DNA of 64,000 bases from Exiguobacterium sp. (GCF_020832205.1 NZ_JAFIFD010000033.1:1-64000); one strand, 5' to 3'; shown: positions 32,360 to 40,888, counted from the first letter of the stretch. The notes: generated by a model from the sequence alone, not told the origin. A program made the numbers and translations.

Positions 32360-33172
32360 TTATGCTTTAATGCCAAGTTTTTCTTCAAGGTAGATGGCGA
32401 TCCCGTCGTCCATGTTCGAGGCGGTCACTTCGTTCGCGACAGCTTTCAACTGGCTGATGGCGTTGCCCATCGCGACACCGGTGCCGACGTAGTCGAGCAT
32501 CTCGAGGTCGTTCTCCTCGTCACCGAAGGCGATAATGTTCTTCCGGTTGATGTTCAAGAGTTTGGACACTTCGCGAAGGCCGAGTGCTTTCGATGTGTTT
32601 TGGCTCATGACTTCAATCATGTGCTCCGGCATCCGCCATTGACGGTTCAACACGGCCTCGGCGTGAACTTTGTTCAAGCGCGAACGGACGTGGTCGACGT
32701 GCTCTTTCGTCGCATGGATGAGGAGCGATGTCGGCTCATCCTGTAAATGTTTGAGCAAGTCGCCGGAAGTGACGCTGAGTGCCCGTTCGGCATAAGGGCT
32801 GTAAAACTCTTGCGGGTCTTTATGGAAATAGACGTGGTCGGTCACTTCGACGACGATGTTATGCGCTTTCGTCTCCGACACTTCTTCGATGATGTCGTGC
32901 GCCGTCTTGAGCGGGATCGGCCGGTGCGTCACGGCGTAAGATGTATCTTTTGGATGGTGGACGAGCGCTCCGTTGAAGTTGATCAAAGGCGTCGTCAAGC
33001 CGAGCTGTTCGTAATACATGATCGAGTGGCGATGGGGACGTCCCGTCGCGATCATGACTTCATGACCCGCTTCCCGTGCTGCCTGTAGCGCGCGGATGTT
33101 CCGGTCGCTGATCGTCTTGTCGTCTCGTAACAACGTACCGTCTAAATCAACTGCGATTAAATAACGTGACAT
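32360..33172 (-). CDS. Cof-type HAD superfamily phosphatase
   Basis: A 270-residue HAD hydrolase of the Cof/YkrA-YcsE type (C2B cap). Motif I is AVDLDGTLL with the nucleophile D9 and acid D11, motif II is MIATGRP, and motifs III/IV are KALGLREV and AFGDEENDLEML. Relatives dephosphorylate sugar phosphates, nucleotides or pyridoxal phosphate with broad specificity; the physiological substrate is unknown. AGAGGA precedes the ATG. Confidence 0.9.
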   Translation of the reverse strand: MSRYLIAVDLDGTLLRDDKTISDRNIRALQAAREAGHEVMIATGRPHRHSIMYYEQLGLTTPLINFNGALVHHPKDTSYAVTHRPIPLKTAHDIIEEVSETKAHNIVVEVTDHVYFHKDPQEFYSPYAERALSVTSGDLLKHLQDEPTSLLIHATKEHVDHVRSRLNKVHAEAVLNRQWRMPEHMIEVMSQNTSKALGLREVSKLLNINRKNIIAFGDEENDLEMLDYVGTGVAMGNAISQLKAVANEVTASNMDDGIAIYLEEKLGIKA

Positions 33173-33275
33173 AAGTCATCCTCTTTTCTTCGATGTGCTG
33201 TTTCTCTGACGGTATCATATTTCCGGTTTCAACGGAAAGAATATACAATCGAGGTCGCACATTCTACGGTAACAG

Positions 33276-33284
33276 TGCTATACT
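33276..33284 (+). promoter_or_regulatory. Extended -10 promoter of the DUF2929 gene
   Basis: TGCTATACT, an extended -10 element 51 bases before the start; no good -35 box at 17 bases. Confidence 0.45.
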
Positions 33285-33335
33285 AAGGTCGTATGGATTT
33301 TTCATGAATCATCTGTGAGATGGAGGGGACTTTCG

Positions 33336-33530
33336 ATGCGTTATTTAGTCACATTGTTCTGGGCAATCTTGCTTTCGAACACAGCGATCTTTATCATTTC
33401 TGCTGTCGATGGCGTGCCATTCAATGCGATGCTCGCGACAGGTTTTGGCGTGGTCATCACAATCTTTATCGTGCTCTTGGATACGCTTAACCGTGATATG
33501 GGGATCAGCGACGTCGCTCAAGAGAAGTAA
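33336..33530 (+). CDS. Small membrane protein, DUF2929 (YjzD-like)
   Basis: A 64-residue protein with two membrane helices (about 3-22 and 30-51) and a short polar tail. Size and pattern (LVTLFWAILLSNTAIFIISA) match the DUF2929/YjzD family of Bacillales, function unknown. ATG at 33336 follows GGAGGGG; the frame opens earlier, but that start overlaps the ribosome site. Confidence 0.75.
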   Translation: MRYLVTLFWAILLSNTAIFIISAVDGVPFNAMLATGFGVVITIFIVLLDTLNRDMGISDVAQEK

Positions 33531-33544
33531 GACGTTCACAATCA

Positions 33545-33574
33545 AACTGACTCACATCTGAGTCAGTTCTTTTT
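33545..33574 (+). terminator. Terminator after the DUF2929 gene
   Basis: AACTGACTCA with TGAGTCAGTT, CATC loop, followed by CTTTTTAT. Confidence 0.88.
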
Positions 33575-33596
33575 ATATCTGAAGGAGGAATCAACT

Positions 33597-34016
33597 ATGA
33601 AAAATGATGCAAAACGCGCGAATTTTATCACGTTCGCCATCATCGGTGCCATCATCGTTATCGGGATCGGGCTGTTGTTCTTTTTGAACAATGCGAATGA
33701 AGAAGAAGGCGTCAACGCCGTATCGGCAGAAGAGCTGGAGACGAAGATTTCGGAAGAAGAAGAAGTCGTCGTTTACTTCTGGCAGACCGGTTGTGAATAT
33801 TGTGAGCAAGTGAAACCATACGTCGAGCCGCTCGTCGAAGAGTACGATGCCGTCTCGATCAACTTGGCCGACCATAACGTCTGGACGGCATACGGCATCA
33901 ACGGTACGCCGACCGTCATTCGATTCGAGGACGGGCAAGAGACAGGACGCATCGAAGGGGCCGTCTCTGAGCAACAATACGAGACGTTCTTCAAAAATGA
34001 GGAGGGCGAACAGTGA
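33597..34016 (+). CDS. Membrane-tethered thioredoxin-like protein
   Basis: A 139-residue protein with one N-terminal membrane anchor (about 9-31) and a thioredoxin fold outside the membrane. The redox-active pair is CEYC in FWQTGCEYCEQV; the cis-proline loop is INGTPTVIRFE. It probably reduces or exchanges disulfides of exported proteins; CEYC is not the WCGPC of cytoplasmic thioredoxin. The stop overlaps the psd start (GTGA), so both are translated together although no functional link is obvious. Confidence 0.87.
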   Translation: MKNDAKRANFITFAIIGAIIVIGIGLLFFLNNANEEEGVNAVSAEELETKISEEEEVVVYFWQTGCEYCEQVKPYVEPLVEEYDAVSINLADHNVWTAYGINGTPTVIRFEDGQETGRIEGAVSEQQYETFFKNEEGEQ

Positions 34017-34795
34017 TCAAAAGTCGTTTCTACCAGACGTTGTTTGAACTGAACGCCTCGCCGTTCATCGCCAAACGGCTCCGGTCGTTCGCTGAGTCAC
34101 CGATGAGCCGTCCGCTCGTCCCATCGTTCGCGAAACTGTACGCGATCAATCTCGAGGAAGCGAAAGACCCGATCGCGACGTATCCGAGTTTGCACGCCTT
34201 CTTCACGCGTCATTTGAAAGACGGTGTCCGTCCCATCGATGAACGTGCCGACCGTATCGTTTCCCCGTGCGACGGGAAGCTGTCGATCGTCACGGACATC
34301 ACGGACGATAGCCGCTTCGAGGTGAAGGGCCAGTCGTATACGCTCGCTGAGTTGCTTGGCTCTCAGCAAGAGGCGCGTCGCTACGCAGGCGGTACGGTAT
34401 GTGTGCTCTACTTGAGCCCGCGTGACTATCACCGCGTCCACGTGCCGCTCGCTGGACGTGTGCTCAGCCATTATGAACTCGGCGACCGCTCGGCACCGGT
34501 CAACGAGATCGGCTTGACGGAGACGGTACGTCCGCTCTCGCGCAACTATCGCCGGGTCACGCGCTTTGACAGTGCAGCCGGAGTGTATGAGCACGTCATG
34601 GTCGGCGCCTTGAACGTCAACACGATCGAGTGGACGCATGACGGTTCTGAAGTGGCGAAAGGTGAGGAAGTCGGGTACTTCTCGTTCGGCTCGACGGTCG
34701 TCCTTTGTTTCGAGAAAGGACGCGTCGCCATCGACTCGTCAAAAATCGGTCCAGTCCGGCTCGGTGAAGCCATCGGAACGATTCAAAACGGCTAA
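34013..34795 (+). CDS. psd: Phosphatidylserine decarboxylase proenzyme
   Basis: A 260-residue enzyme that makes phosphatidylethanolamine from phosphatidylserine. The self-cleavage site is FGST (S227 becomes the pyruvoyl group), close to the usual LGST. Other family marks are SPCDGKLSIV and LSPRDYHRVHVP. GTG start with GGAGGG upstream, overlapping the thioredoxin-like gene by 4 bases. It acts after PssA (14383) in the membrane. In many Bacillales pssA and psd are adjacent; here they are separated by about 19 kb. Confidence 0.93.
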   Translation: MIKSRFYQTLFELNASPFIAKRLRSFAESPMSRPLVPSFAKLYAINLEEAKDPIATYPSLHAFFTRHLKDGVRPIDERADRIVSPCDGKLSIVTDITDDSRFEVKGQSYTLAELLGSQQEARRYAGGTVCVLYLSPRDYHRVHVPLAGRVLSHYELGDRSAPVNEIGLTETVRPLSRNYRRVTRFDSAAGVYEHVMVGALNVNTIEWTHDGSEVAKGEEVGYFSFGSTVVLCFEKGRVAIDSSKIGPVRLGEAIGTIQNG

Positions 34796-34813
34796 TTCAC
34801 AAACTTTTTCATT

Positions 34814-34849
34814 CCGGCCAAACGATACACTAGTCGTTTGGTCGGTTTT
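34814..34849 (+). terminator. Terminator after psd
   Basis: CCGGCCAAACGA with TCGTTTGGTCGG (one G-T pair), 8-base loop, then TTTT. Confidence 0.85.
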
Positions 34850-34922
34850 CGTTTACCATAGAAGGGATATCAATACTTGTATAAGTAGTTGAATCGCTTT
34901 AGATAATTGGAGGAATTCAAAC

Positions 34923-35549
34923 GTGTTTAATCGACTTTATCCGAAACAGTTCGTCGCGTCAGTATTTGACATCGACCTTGAAGAATTGAAAGACCGTGGT
35001 GTCCGCGTCATCTTGACGGACCTTGATAATACACTCGTGGCCTGGGACGTCCCGCACGCACCGGAGCTTCTTTTGCTGTGGTTAGAAAAAGTGAAATCAC
35101 ACGGACTCGATGTCATCGTCGTGTCGAATAATAACGAGAACCGCGTACGTACGTTCACGGAACCGCTCGGTCTTCACTACGTGTCACGCGCGAAAAAACC
35201 ATTGCCGTCGGGCTTCAAGCAAGCGCTCGCCAAATATGGCTACTCGACGAAAGAAGCGATCTTCCTAGGGGACCAACTGTTCACGGACGTGCTTGGGGCC
35301 AACATGGCCGGCATCCACGTCATCCACGTCGAACCTGTCGTCAAGACGGACGGTCTCGTCACGAAGTTCAACCGTATGCTCGAGAAAGTCGTGTTCGCGC
35401 ATATGAAACGCCGCGGGAAGTACGTATTGATCACGAAGAAAGTCGAGGAAATCGCCGTCGATGCGAAGCGCGCCAAAGTGGCTGTCGCTGAGAAGATCGG
35501 GGAAGCGATGCACTCGCGTTCCGAAGATTCACATAAAAAAGATGAATAA
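34923..35549 (+). CDS. yqeG: YqeG family HAD-IIIA phosphatase
   Basis: A 208-residue HAD phosphatase: motif I ILTDLDNTLVAWD, motif II VVSNNNENRV, motif III/IV KKPLPSGFKQAL and FLGDQLFTDVLGAN. YqeG heads the conserved Bacillales cluster with yqeH, aroE, yhbY, nadD, yqeK, rsfS and yqeM, which is complete here. Relatives act as phosphatidylglycerophosphate phosphatases in chloroplasts and mitochondria; for YqeG itself that is an inference. GTG start after TGGAGG. About 35 C-terminal residues beyond the usual end are charged and low complexity. Confidence 0.92.
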   Translation: MFNRLYPKQFVASVFDIDLEELKDRGVRVILTDLDNTLVAWDVPHAPELLLLWLEKVKSHGLDVIVVSNNNENRVRTFTEPLGLHYVSRAKKPLPSGFKQALAKYGYSTKEAIFLGDQLFTDVLGANMAGIHVIHVEPVVKTDGLVTKFNRMLEKVVFAHMKRRGKYVLITKKVEEIAVDAKRAKVAVAEKIGEAMHSRSEDSHKKDE

Positions 35550-35583
35550 GGACCTCGAACGCACAGGAAGAAGGAGGCTGTCC

Positions 35584-35649
35584 TTGTACGGCGCGCAAGG
35601 CGTCGGAATTAACGCTTCAGGAGTAGCGGCGAGGCGCTACGAAGAGTGA
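35584..35649 (+). CDS. Possible 21-residue small protein between yqeG and yqeH
   Basis: TTG start 6 bases after a perfect AAGGAGG; the product begins MYGAQGVGINASGVAARR and ends at TGA 16 bases before yqeH. A 6-bp hairpin GTAGCG/CGCTAC lies in its 3' half. It may be a real small gene, a translational coupler for yqeH, or chance in the 116-base gap. No homolog is recognised. Confidence 0.35.
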   Translation: MYGAQGVGINASGVAARRYEE

Positions 35650-35665
35650 AGAAGAGGAAACTTAA

Positions 35666-36796
35666 ATGACAGCAGACAACGCTATGGAAGAAACAAAACG
35701 TTATTGCGCCGGTTGCGGCGTTCTCATTCAAACGGAAGACCCGGCTGGTGTCGGATATGCCCCAAAATCGGCACTCGATCGCGAGATCGTCATTTGCCAA
35801 CGATGCTTCAAATTGAAACATTACAACCAAATTCAAGACGTCGAACTGACGGATGACGACTTCTTGCGCATCTTGAACGGGATTGGCTCGCGCGAGGCGC
35901 TCGTCATCAAAATCGTCGACATTTTCGACTTCAACGGGAGCTGGCTCCCGGGACTTCAACGGTCGGTCGGATCGAACCCGGTCCTCTTGGTCGGGAACAA
36001 AGTCGACTTGTTGCCGAAATCGGTCAACCCGAACCGGATGGCCAACTGGATGAAGAGCGAGGCGAAAGAACTCGGCTTGAACCCGGTCGACGTTCATTTG
36101 ATCAGTGCCAAAAAAGGGCACGGCATCGATGAACTCGCCGAGAAGATCGAGTATTACCGTAAAGGCAAAGACGTTTACGTCGTCGGTTGCACGAACGTCG
36201 GAAAGTCGACGCTCATCAACCAAATCATCAAGCGCTTCGGCGAAGAAGATGAGGCGATCATCACAGTCAGCCATTTCCCGGGAACGACGCTCGATTTGAT
36301 TGACGTCCCGCTCGATGATGATGCGAACCTGTACGATACGCCGGGGATCATCAACCGCCACCAGATGGCCCATTACGTCGATGCGAAAGACTTGAAGACG
36401 ATCACCCCGAAAAAAGAGATCAAGCCGCACGTGTTCCAATTGAACCCGCAGCAGACGCTCTTCTTCGGCGGACTCGCCCGTCTCGACTACATGGAAGGCA
36501 ACAAACGATCGTTCGTCGTGTACATGTCGAACGAATTGAAGACACACCGTACGAAACTCGACAAAGCGGACGAGTTGTACGAGAACCATATCGGCAAGAT
36601 GCTCAACCCGCCGAACGAGAAGACGCTCGAAAAATTGCCGCCGCTCGTTCGTCACGAGTTCAGTCTCCGTGACGGCGTCAAGACGGACATCGTCTTCAGC
36701 GGACTCGGTTGGGTCGCTATTCACGGCAAGGGCGGCCGGATCGCCGCTTGGGCCCCAAAAGGAGTTGCCGTCACGTTGCGTGAGGCGCTCGTATGA
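35666..36796 (+). CDS. yqeH: Ribosome biogenesis GTPase YqeH
   Basis: A 376-residue circularly permuted GTPase needed for 30S assembly. An N-terminal zinc finger (CAGCGV and CQRCFKL) precedes the G domain in permuted order: G4 LVGNKVDL, G5 ISAKKG, then G1 VVGCTNVGKST, G2 and G3 LYDTPGI. The C-terminal part (about 240-376) is the RNA-binding portion typical of YqeH. ATG at 35666 with AGAGGAA upstream; it overlaps aroE by 4 bases. Confidence 0.95.
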   Translation: MTADNAMEETKRYCAGCGVLIQTEDPAGVGYAPKSALDREIVICQRCFKLKHYNQIQDVELTDDDFLRILNGIGSREALVIKIVDIFDFNGSWLPGLQRSVGSNPVLLVGNKVDLLPKSVNPNRMANWMKSEAKELGLNPVDVHLISAKKGHGIDELAEKIEYYRKGKDVYVVGCTNVGKSTLINQIIKRFGEEDEAIITVSHFPGTTLDLIDVPLDDDANLYDTPGIINRHQMAHYVDAKDLKTITPKKEIKPHVFQLNPQQTLFFGGLARLDYMEGNKRSFVVYMSNELKTHRTKLDKADELYENHIGKMLNPPNEKTLEKLPPLVRHEFSLRDGVKTDIVFSGLGWVAIHGKGGRIAAWAPKGVAVTLREALV

Positions 36797-37578
36797 GACT
36801 GGCCGTCATCGGTCACCCGATTGCTCATTCGCTCTCTCCCGTCCTGCACGAGCAGTGGCTGAGGGCGTCTGGGCTTTTCGGGCGCTATGAGGCGCTAGAC
36901 GTCCTAGAAGACGAGATCGGACCGCTGTTTCAATCGATGCGGGACGGTGTATGGGACGGGTTCAACGTGACAATCCCGTATAAAGAAGCGGTCATCCCAT
37001 TTTTAGACGAACTCGACGACCCGGCACGTGAAGCAGGTGCCGTCAACACGGTTTATAGACGAGACGGCAAGATGATCGGGACGAATACGGATGGCGCGGG
37101 TCTCGTCACCGCACTTTCTCTAGAGACAGACTGGTCTGGACATGTGCTCGTCGTCGGAGCAGGCGGCGCGGCGCGTGGCATCATCAGTGCGCTGCCGACA
37201 CGAAACGTAACGGTCACGAACCGGACGATCGCGCGGGCGGAGCGTCTCGCACAACGTTTCGACGTTGAAGCGAAAGCTCTTTCCGACGTCGACGTCTCAC
37301 GCTATGACGTCATCATCCAGACGACATCGGTCGGGATGGACGGGGTGTCATCCCCATTATCATTAAATCGATTACGACAAAACACCGTCGTTTGTGATAT
37401 CATATATCGTCCACTCGTCACACCATTTTTAAGCGAAGCCGCTGAGCGCGGTGGAAAAACCGTCAACGGAATCGCCATGTTCGTCGGACAAGGCGCCTTG
37501 GCGTTTGAACGTTTTACAGGTGTGAAACCGGATCAACTTGTTGGAATGAAGTTAATTGAGAGCTTATTGGAGGAATAG
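36793..37578 (+). CDS. aroE: Shikimate dehydrogenase
   Basis: A 261-residue NADPH-dependent enzyme of the shikimate pathway (3-dehydroshikimate to shikimate). Substrate-binding motif HPIAHSLSP, the catalytic lysine in NVTIPYKEAV, the aspartate in NTDGAG and the dinucleotide-binding VVGAGGAARGI are all in place. Start overlaps yqeH by 4 bases; the gene is inside the yqeG-yqeM operon, as in Bacillus. Confidence 0.95.
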   Translation: MRLAVIGHPIAHSLSPVLHEQWLRASGLFGRYEALDVLEDEIGPLFQSMRDGVWDGFNVTIPYKEAVIPFLDELDDPAREAGAVNTVYRRDGKMIGTNTDGAGLVTALSLETDWSGHVLVVGAGGAARGIISALPTRNVTVTNRTIARAERLAQRFDVEAKALSDVDVSRYDVIIQTTSVGMDGVSSPLSLNRLRQNTVVCDIIYRPLVTPFLSEAAERGGKTVNGIAMFVGQGALAFERFTGVKPDQLVGMKLIESLLEE

Positions 37579-37583
37579 AAATA

Positions 37584-37880
37584 ATGTTATCAGGTAAACA
37601 AAAACGTTTTTTACGTTCAGAGGCCCATCACCTCTCGCCGATTTATCAAGTCGGTAAAAATGGTGTCAGCGAAACGATGTGCAAAGATATTAGTGACGCG
37701 CTCGAGAAGCGAGAACTGTTGAAAGTGCAAGTGCTCCAAAACTGCGCCGACACGCCGAAAGACGTGGCCGGAGAACTCGCTGAAGGTACGAAAGCCGAAG
37801 TCGTTCAAGTCATCGGGAAAGTCATCGTCTTGTATAAACAGGCGACGGAGAAAGAAAATCGCCAAATCAAACTTCCATGA
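37584..37880 (+). CDS. yhbY: CRM-domain RNA-binding protein YhbY/YqeI
   Basis: A 98-residue CRM-domain protein that binds pre-50S ribosomal particles. It contains the typical LSGKQKRFLRSEAHHLSP, QVGKNGVSE and the GxxG-like loop near LAEGTKAEVVQVIG. ATG five bases after aroE, with TGGAGG upstream; it overlaps nadD by 4 bases. Confidence 0.93.
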   Translation: MLSGKQKRFLRSEAHHLSPIYQVGKNGVSETMCKDISDALEKRELLKVQVLQNCADTPKDVAGELAEGTKAEVVQVIGKVIVLYKQATEKENRQIKLP

Positions 37881-38446
37881 GCCGCATCGGCTTGATGGGA
37901 GGGACGTTCGACCCGCCGCACGTCGGGCATCTGCTCATCGCCGAACAGGCGCGAGAACAACTCGACCTTGACGAGATCTGGTTTTTGCCAGCGGCCATCC
38001 CGCCCCATAAGGCCGGGTTCAGTCCGGCAGACGACCGGATCGAGATGACACGACGGGCGATCGCGGACAACCCTGTCTTCAAACTCAGTTTGATCGAGTT
38101 CGAACGTGTTGAACCGTCGTACACGGTCGAGACGATGAAACGGTTGCGTGAACGCTATCCCGACGACACGTTCTTTTTCTTGATCGGTGCCGATTCGCTT
38201 GAATCGCTCGAGAAATGGTACGATTATGAGACGCTCGTGACGCTCGTCACGTTCGGTGCCGTCGCTCGTCCGGGAAGCCGATACCGCATCCCGAAGCAGG
38301 CCGACGTCCGGACGATCGATATGCCGCAGCTTGAGATCTCATCGACCGACATCCGGGAACGCGCGAAGCGGAAGCGCTCGGTCGCCTACCTCGTGCCGGC
38401 TGCTGTCGAAACTTATATCAAGGAGCATGGACTGTATGACGTATGA
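37877..38446 (+). CDS. nadD: Nicotinate-nucleotide adenylyltransferase
   Basis: A 189-residue nucleotidyltransferase of NAD synthesis (nicotinate mononucleotide plus ATP to deamido-NAD). The HxGH motif is in GGTFDPPHVGHLLIAE; the second signature ISSTDIRERAKR and the substrate loop FFLIGADSLESL are present. It overlaps yhbY by 4 bases and yqeK by 11 bases. Confidence 0.95.
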   Translation: MSRIGLMGGTFDPPHVGHLLIAEQAREQLDLDEIWFLPAAIPPHKAGFSPADDRIEMTRRAIADNPVFKLSLIEFERVEPSYTVETMKRLRERYPDDTFFFLIGADSLESLEKWYDYETLVTLVTFGAVARPGSRYRIPKQADVRTIDMPQLEISSTDIRERAKRKRSVAYLVPAAVETYIKEHGLYDV

Positions 38447-38993
38447 AGAAGCGAGAACGTTGATTGAACAGACGTTGCCCGAAAAACGGTTCATCCATAC
38501 GCTCGGCGTCGTCGAGACGGCCGAACGCCTCGCGTTGAAGTATGGAGAAAACGTGGAACAGGCACGTCTGGCAGCGATGTTGCACGACTATGCGAAATAT
38601 ATTGACCGTGAAGAGATGCGGCGAGTCGTCGTAGACGAGCCGCTCGACCCATTGTTGCTCGAGTTTGATGACGAGTTGTTGCATGCGCCGGTCGGGGCGG
38701 TCTTGTTGGACCGCGCTTATGACCTGGACGCAGCCGTCGTATCCGCCATCAAAAATCACACGACGGGTGAACCGGGGATGTCGCGGCTCGACCAGATTAT
38801 ATTCGTGGCCGATGCGATTGAACCGAATCGGAACTATCCTGGCGTTGAACGGTTGCGCGAGACGGCCGACGCCTCACTTGAGGAAGCCGTCGTCGCCACA
38901 CTGCGCCAGACGATCCATCATTTATTGAACAAGTCAGTGCGGATTTTCCCGCTGACGATTGAGACGTATAACTATTTTGTGAACACACCTTAG
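38436..38993 (+). CDS. yqeK: HD-domain diadenosine tetraphosphatase YqeK
   Basis: A 185-residue HD-superfamily phosphohydrolase. Members of this family hydrolyse Ap4A symmetrically to two ADP. The metal ligands are in RFIHTLGV (first His), MLHDYAKY (HD pair), HAPVGAVL and the aspartate of IIFVADAIEPNR. ATG at 38436 lies within the end of nadD, 10 bases after AAGGAG; an open frame further upstream overlaps nadD and is not used. Confidence 0.92.
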   Translation: MTYEEARTLIEQTLPEKRFIHTLGVVETAERLALKYGENVEQARLAAMLHDYAKYIDREEMRRVVVDEPLDPLLLEFDDELLHAPVGAVLLDRAYDLDAAVVSAIKNHTTGEPGMSRLDQIIFVADAIEPNRNYPGVERLRETADASLEEAVVATLRQTIHHLLNKSVRIFPLTIETYNYFVNTP

Positions 38994-39003
38994 GAGGGTC
39001 AAT

Positions 39004-39351
39004 ATGACTGTAAAAGAACAACTTGAATTGATTGTGAAGGCTGCGGATGATAAGCGCGCCGAAGATATCGTCGTCCTCGACATGGAAGGCATTTCACCGA
39101 TCGCCGATTACTTCGTCATCTGCCACGGTAACTCGGAGAAGCAAGTCGAAGCGATCGCTCGCGAGATTAAAGACGTCGCAGGAGAGAACGATCTCCCGCT
39201 TCACAAGTTTGAAGGCATGGACACGGCTCGTTGGGTGCTTGCTGACCTCGAGAACGTCGTCGTCCACATCTTCCATCGCGACGACCGCGACTACTACAAC
39301 CTTGAGCGGCTGTGGGCTGATGCGCCGCACATCGAAGTGGAAGTCGGCTAA
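39004..39351 (+). CDS. rsfS: Ribosomal silencing factor RsfS
   Basis: A 115-residue RsfS/YbeB protein. It binds ribosomal protein L14 and blocks subunit joining when cells are starved. Typical pieces: DKRAEDIVVLDMEGISPIAD, YFVICHGNSEKQV and LHKFEGMDTARWVLADL. AGGAGG precedes the ATG. The stop shares one base with the yqeM start (TAATG). Confidence 0.94.
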   Translation: MTVKEQLELIVKAADDKRAEDIVVLDMEGISPIADYFVICHGNSEKQVEAIAREIKDVAGENDLPLHKFEGMDTARWVLADLENVVVHIFHRDDRDYYNLERLWADAPHIEVEVG

Positions 39352-40076
39352 TGGCGTACGAAGGGTTCGCCTACGTATACGATGAGTTGATGAAAGGTGC
39401 GCCGTACGGGGAGTGGGTCGCCTTCGTGCGACGTCATGTGCCGGACGGGGCATCGCTCGCCGACGTCGGATGCGGGACGGGTTCTGCGACGATTCAACTC
39501 GCCGCGCACTATGACACGATTGGGCTCGACTTGTCAGAGTCGATGCTTGAAGTCGCGCAAGAGAAGGCGCTCGAGGCAGGTGTCGACTTGCCGCTCTGGC
39601 AACAGGACATGCGTGAGCTCGAGTTGCCGCACCCGGTTGACGCCGTGACGATCCTTTGCGATTCGCTATGTTATCTAACGGACGAGGCCGACGTCATCGA
39701 TACGTTCGAAGCCGTCTATGAGCAGCTCAAACCGGGCGGCACGTTCATCTTTGACGTGCACTCGCCAAATAAGATGCAGACGTTGTTCAATTCAAAGACG
39801 TACGCGTCGAATGAAGAGGACTGCTCATACATTTGGTTCGCCGACCCAGGCGAGGCCCCGCTCTCAGTCGTCCATGATTTGACGTTTTTCGTCGTCTTGG
39901 AAGATGGCACGTACGAGCGGGTCGAAGAGACACATGAGCAACGGACGTTTGAGCCAGGTCAGTATATGCAGTGGCTCATCGGTGCGGGTTTTCATGTGAA
40001 ATCGGTCACGGCCGACTTTACGGATCAAGCACCGGGTCCGGACGCCGAACGAATCTTCTTCGTCGCCGAGAAATAA
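39351..40076 (+). CDS. yqeM: YqeM-type class I methyltransferase
   Basis: A 241-residue SAM-dependent methyltransferase. Motif I is LADVGCGTGSATIQL, the acidic ribose-binding residue is in TIGLDLSESML, and post-motif I is VTILCDSLCYL. It begins AYEGFAYVYDELM as other YqeM proteins do. It is the last gene of the yqeG operon. Substrate unknown. No separate ribosome site is clear, so translation is probably coupled to rsfS. Confidence 0.92.
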   Translation: MAYEGFAYVYDELMKGAPYGEWVAFVRRHVPDGASLADVGCGTGSATIQLAAHYDTIGLDLSESMLEVAQEKALEAGVDLPLWQQDMRELELPHPVDAVTILCDSLCYLTDEADVIDTFEAVYEQLKPGGTFIFDVHSPNKMQTLFNSKTYASNEEDCSYIWFADPGEAPLSVVHDLTFFVVLEDGTYERVEETHEQRTFEPGQYMQWLIGAGFHVKSVTADFTDQAPGPDAERIFFVAEK

Positions 40077-40080
40077 GACG

Positions 40081-40113
40081 AGACCCCATCGCGGAAGCGA
40101 CGGGGTCTTTTTG
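40081..40113 (+). terminator. Terminator of the yqeG-yqeM operon
   Basis: AGACCCCATCGC with GCGACGGGGTCT, GGAA loop, five T. Strong. Confidence 0.93.
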
Positions 40114-40230
40114 TCATGCCGGGACGTGTCGTGATCCGACAAAAGCGTGAATTTTTAGTAGAAATCGTTCCATTCTTGTCCGAATCGGGAATGAGAACAA
40201 GAGACATGGGACGGAAGGAAGGAATGCGGG

Positions 40231-40809
40231 ATGAAACTGACACGAGGACGGATGTTAGAATTCGGGTTCGTTTTGTTCATGGGGATTATTCTCATCACGT
40301 CGGTCATCGAAGGGGCGTGGTTCGATGCGAGCGTCGCCGGTGCCGGCATGGTGTCCGGATTGATCCCGTTCGTATTGGAGAAAGCGTTCAAGACCGAGTT
40401 CGATGCGAAGATGAAAGTCGCCTATATCTTATTTTTATTTGCTTCTCAATATTTAGGGTCGATTGTCGGACTTTACTCGAACGGATGGTGGGACACGTTT
40501 TTACACGTCTTGAGCGGGGTGTTTTTAGCATTTCTCGGTTACGACTTTTTCAGCCGCCTCGATGACGACATTCGGCTTGAGATGCCGAAACGGTTCGTCT
40601 TCGTCTACATCGTCGTCTTTTCGATGGCGGGGGCTGCGCTTTGGGAAATGTATGAGTTCACGTCCGATCTCGTTTTGAATACGACGATGCAAGGGAACGG
40701 CAACGACGATACGATGGTCGACATCGTCGCCGGGTCACTCGGCGGGATCATCGCGGCCCTGCTAGTGACAGAGATCCATCGGAAAGAACAACAAAAAAAA
40801 GGGGAATGA
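40231..40809 (+). CDS. DUF2238-like integral membrane protein
   Basis: A 192-residue protein with five to six membrane helices. A conserved-looking stretch WWDTFLHVLSGVFLAFLGYD and the later ALWEMYEFTSD and DTMVDIVAGSLGGIIAALL match the YjdF/DUF2238 group of membrane proteins; histidine, aspartate and glutamate within helices could bind metal. Function unknown. GGAAGGAATGCGGGATG gives the start at 40231. Monocistronic between two terminators. Confidence 0.75.
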   Translation: MKLTRGRMLEFGFVLFMGIILITSVIEGAWFDASVAGAGMVSGLIPFVLEKAFKTEFDAKMKVAYILFLFASQYLGSIVGLYSNGWWDTFLHVLSGVFLAFLGYDFFSRLDDDIRLEMPKRFVFVYIVVFSMAGAALWEMYEFTSDLVLNTTMQGNGNDDTMVDIVAGSLGGIIAALLVTEIHRKEQQKKGE

Positions 40810-40820
40810 TAGCGATTACA

Positions 40821-40850
40821 AAAAGAGCTGGAGAATCTCGAGCTCTTTTG
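40821..40850 (+). terminator. Terminator after the DUF2238-like gene
   Basis: AAAAGAGCT with AGCTCTTTT; the inner GAG-AAT-CTC extends the hairpin, then TTTG TTTG. Confidence 0.8.
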
Positions 40851-40851
40851 T

Positions 40852-40880
40852 TTGTAATAATTATTATCTTTTAATATCAT
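40852..40880 (+). promoter_or_regulatory. Catalase promoter overlapping PerR box 1
   Basis: TTGTAA, 17-base spacer, TATCAT. The -35 box is the left end of TTGTAATAATTATTA (40852-40866), which matches the PerR consensus TTATAATNATTATAA at 12 of 14 fixed positions. Confidence 0.65.
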
Positions 40881-40888
40881 TAACTTTG

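Noticed and set aside
35609-36724. Long open frame on the minus strand (371 codons) opposite yqeH
   Set aside because: It mirrors the codon pattern of yqeH, its product is charged and repetitive without any motif, and yqeH is a fully supported gene.
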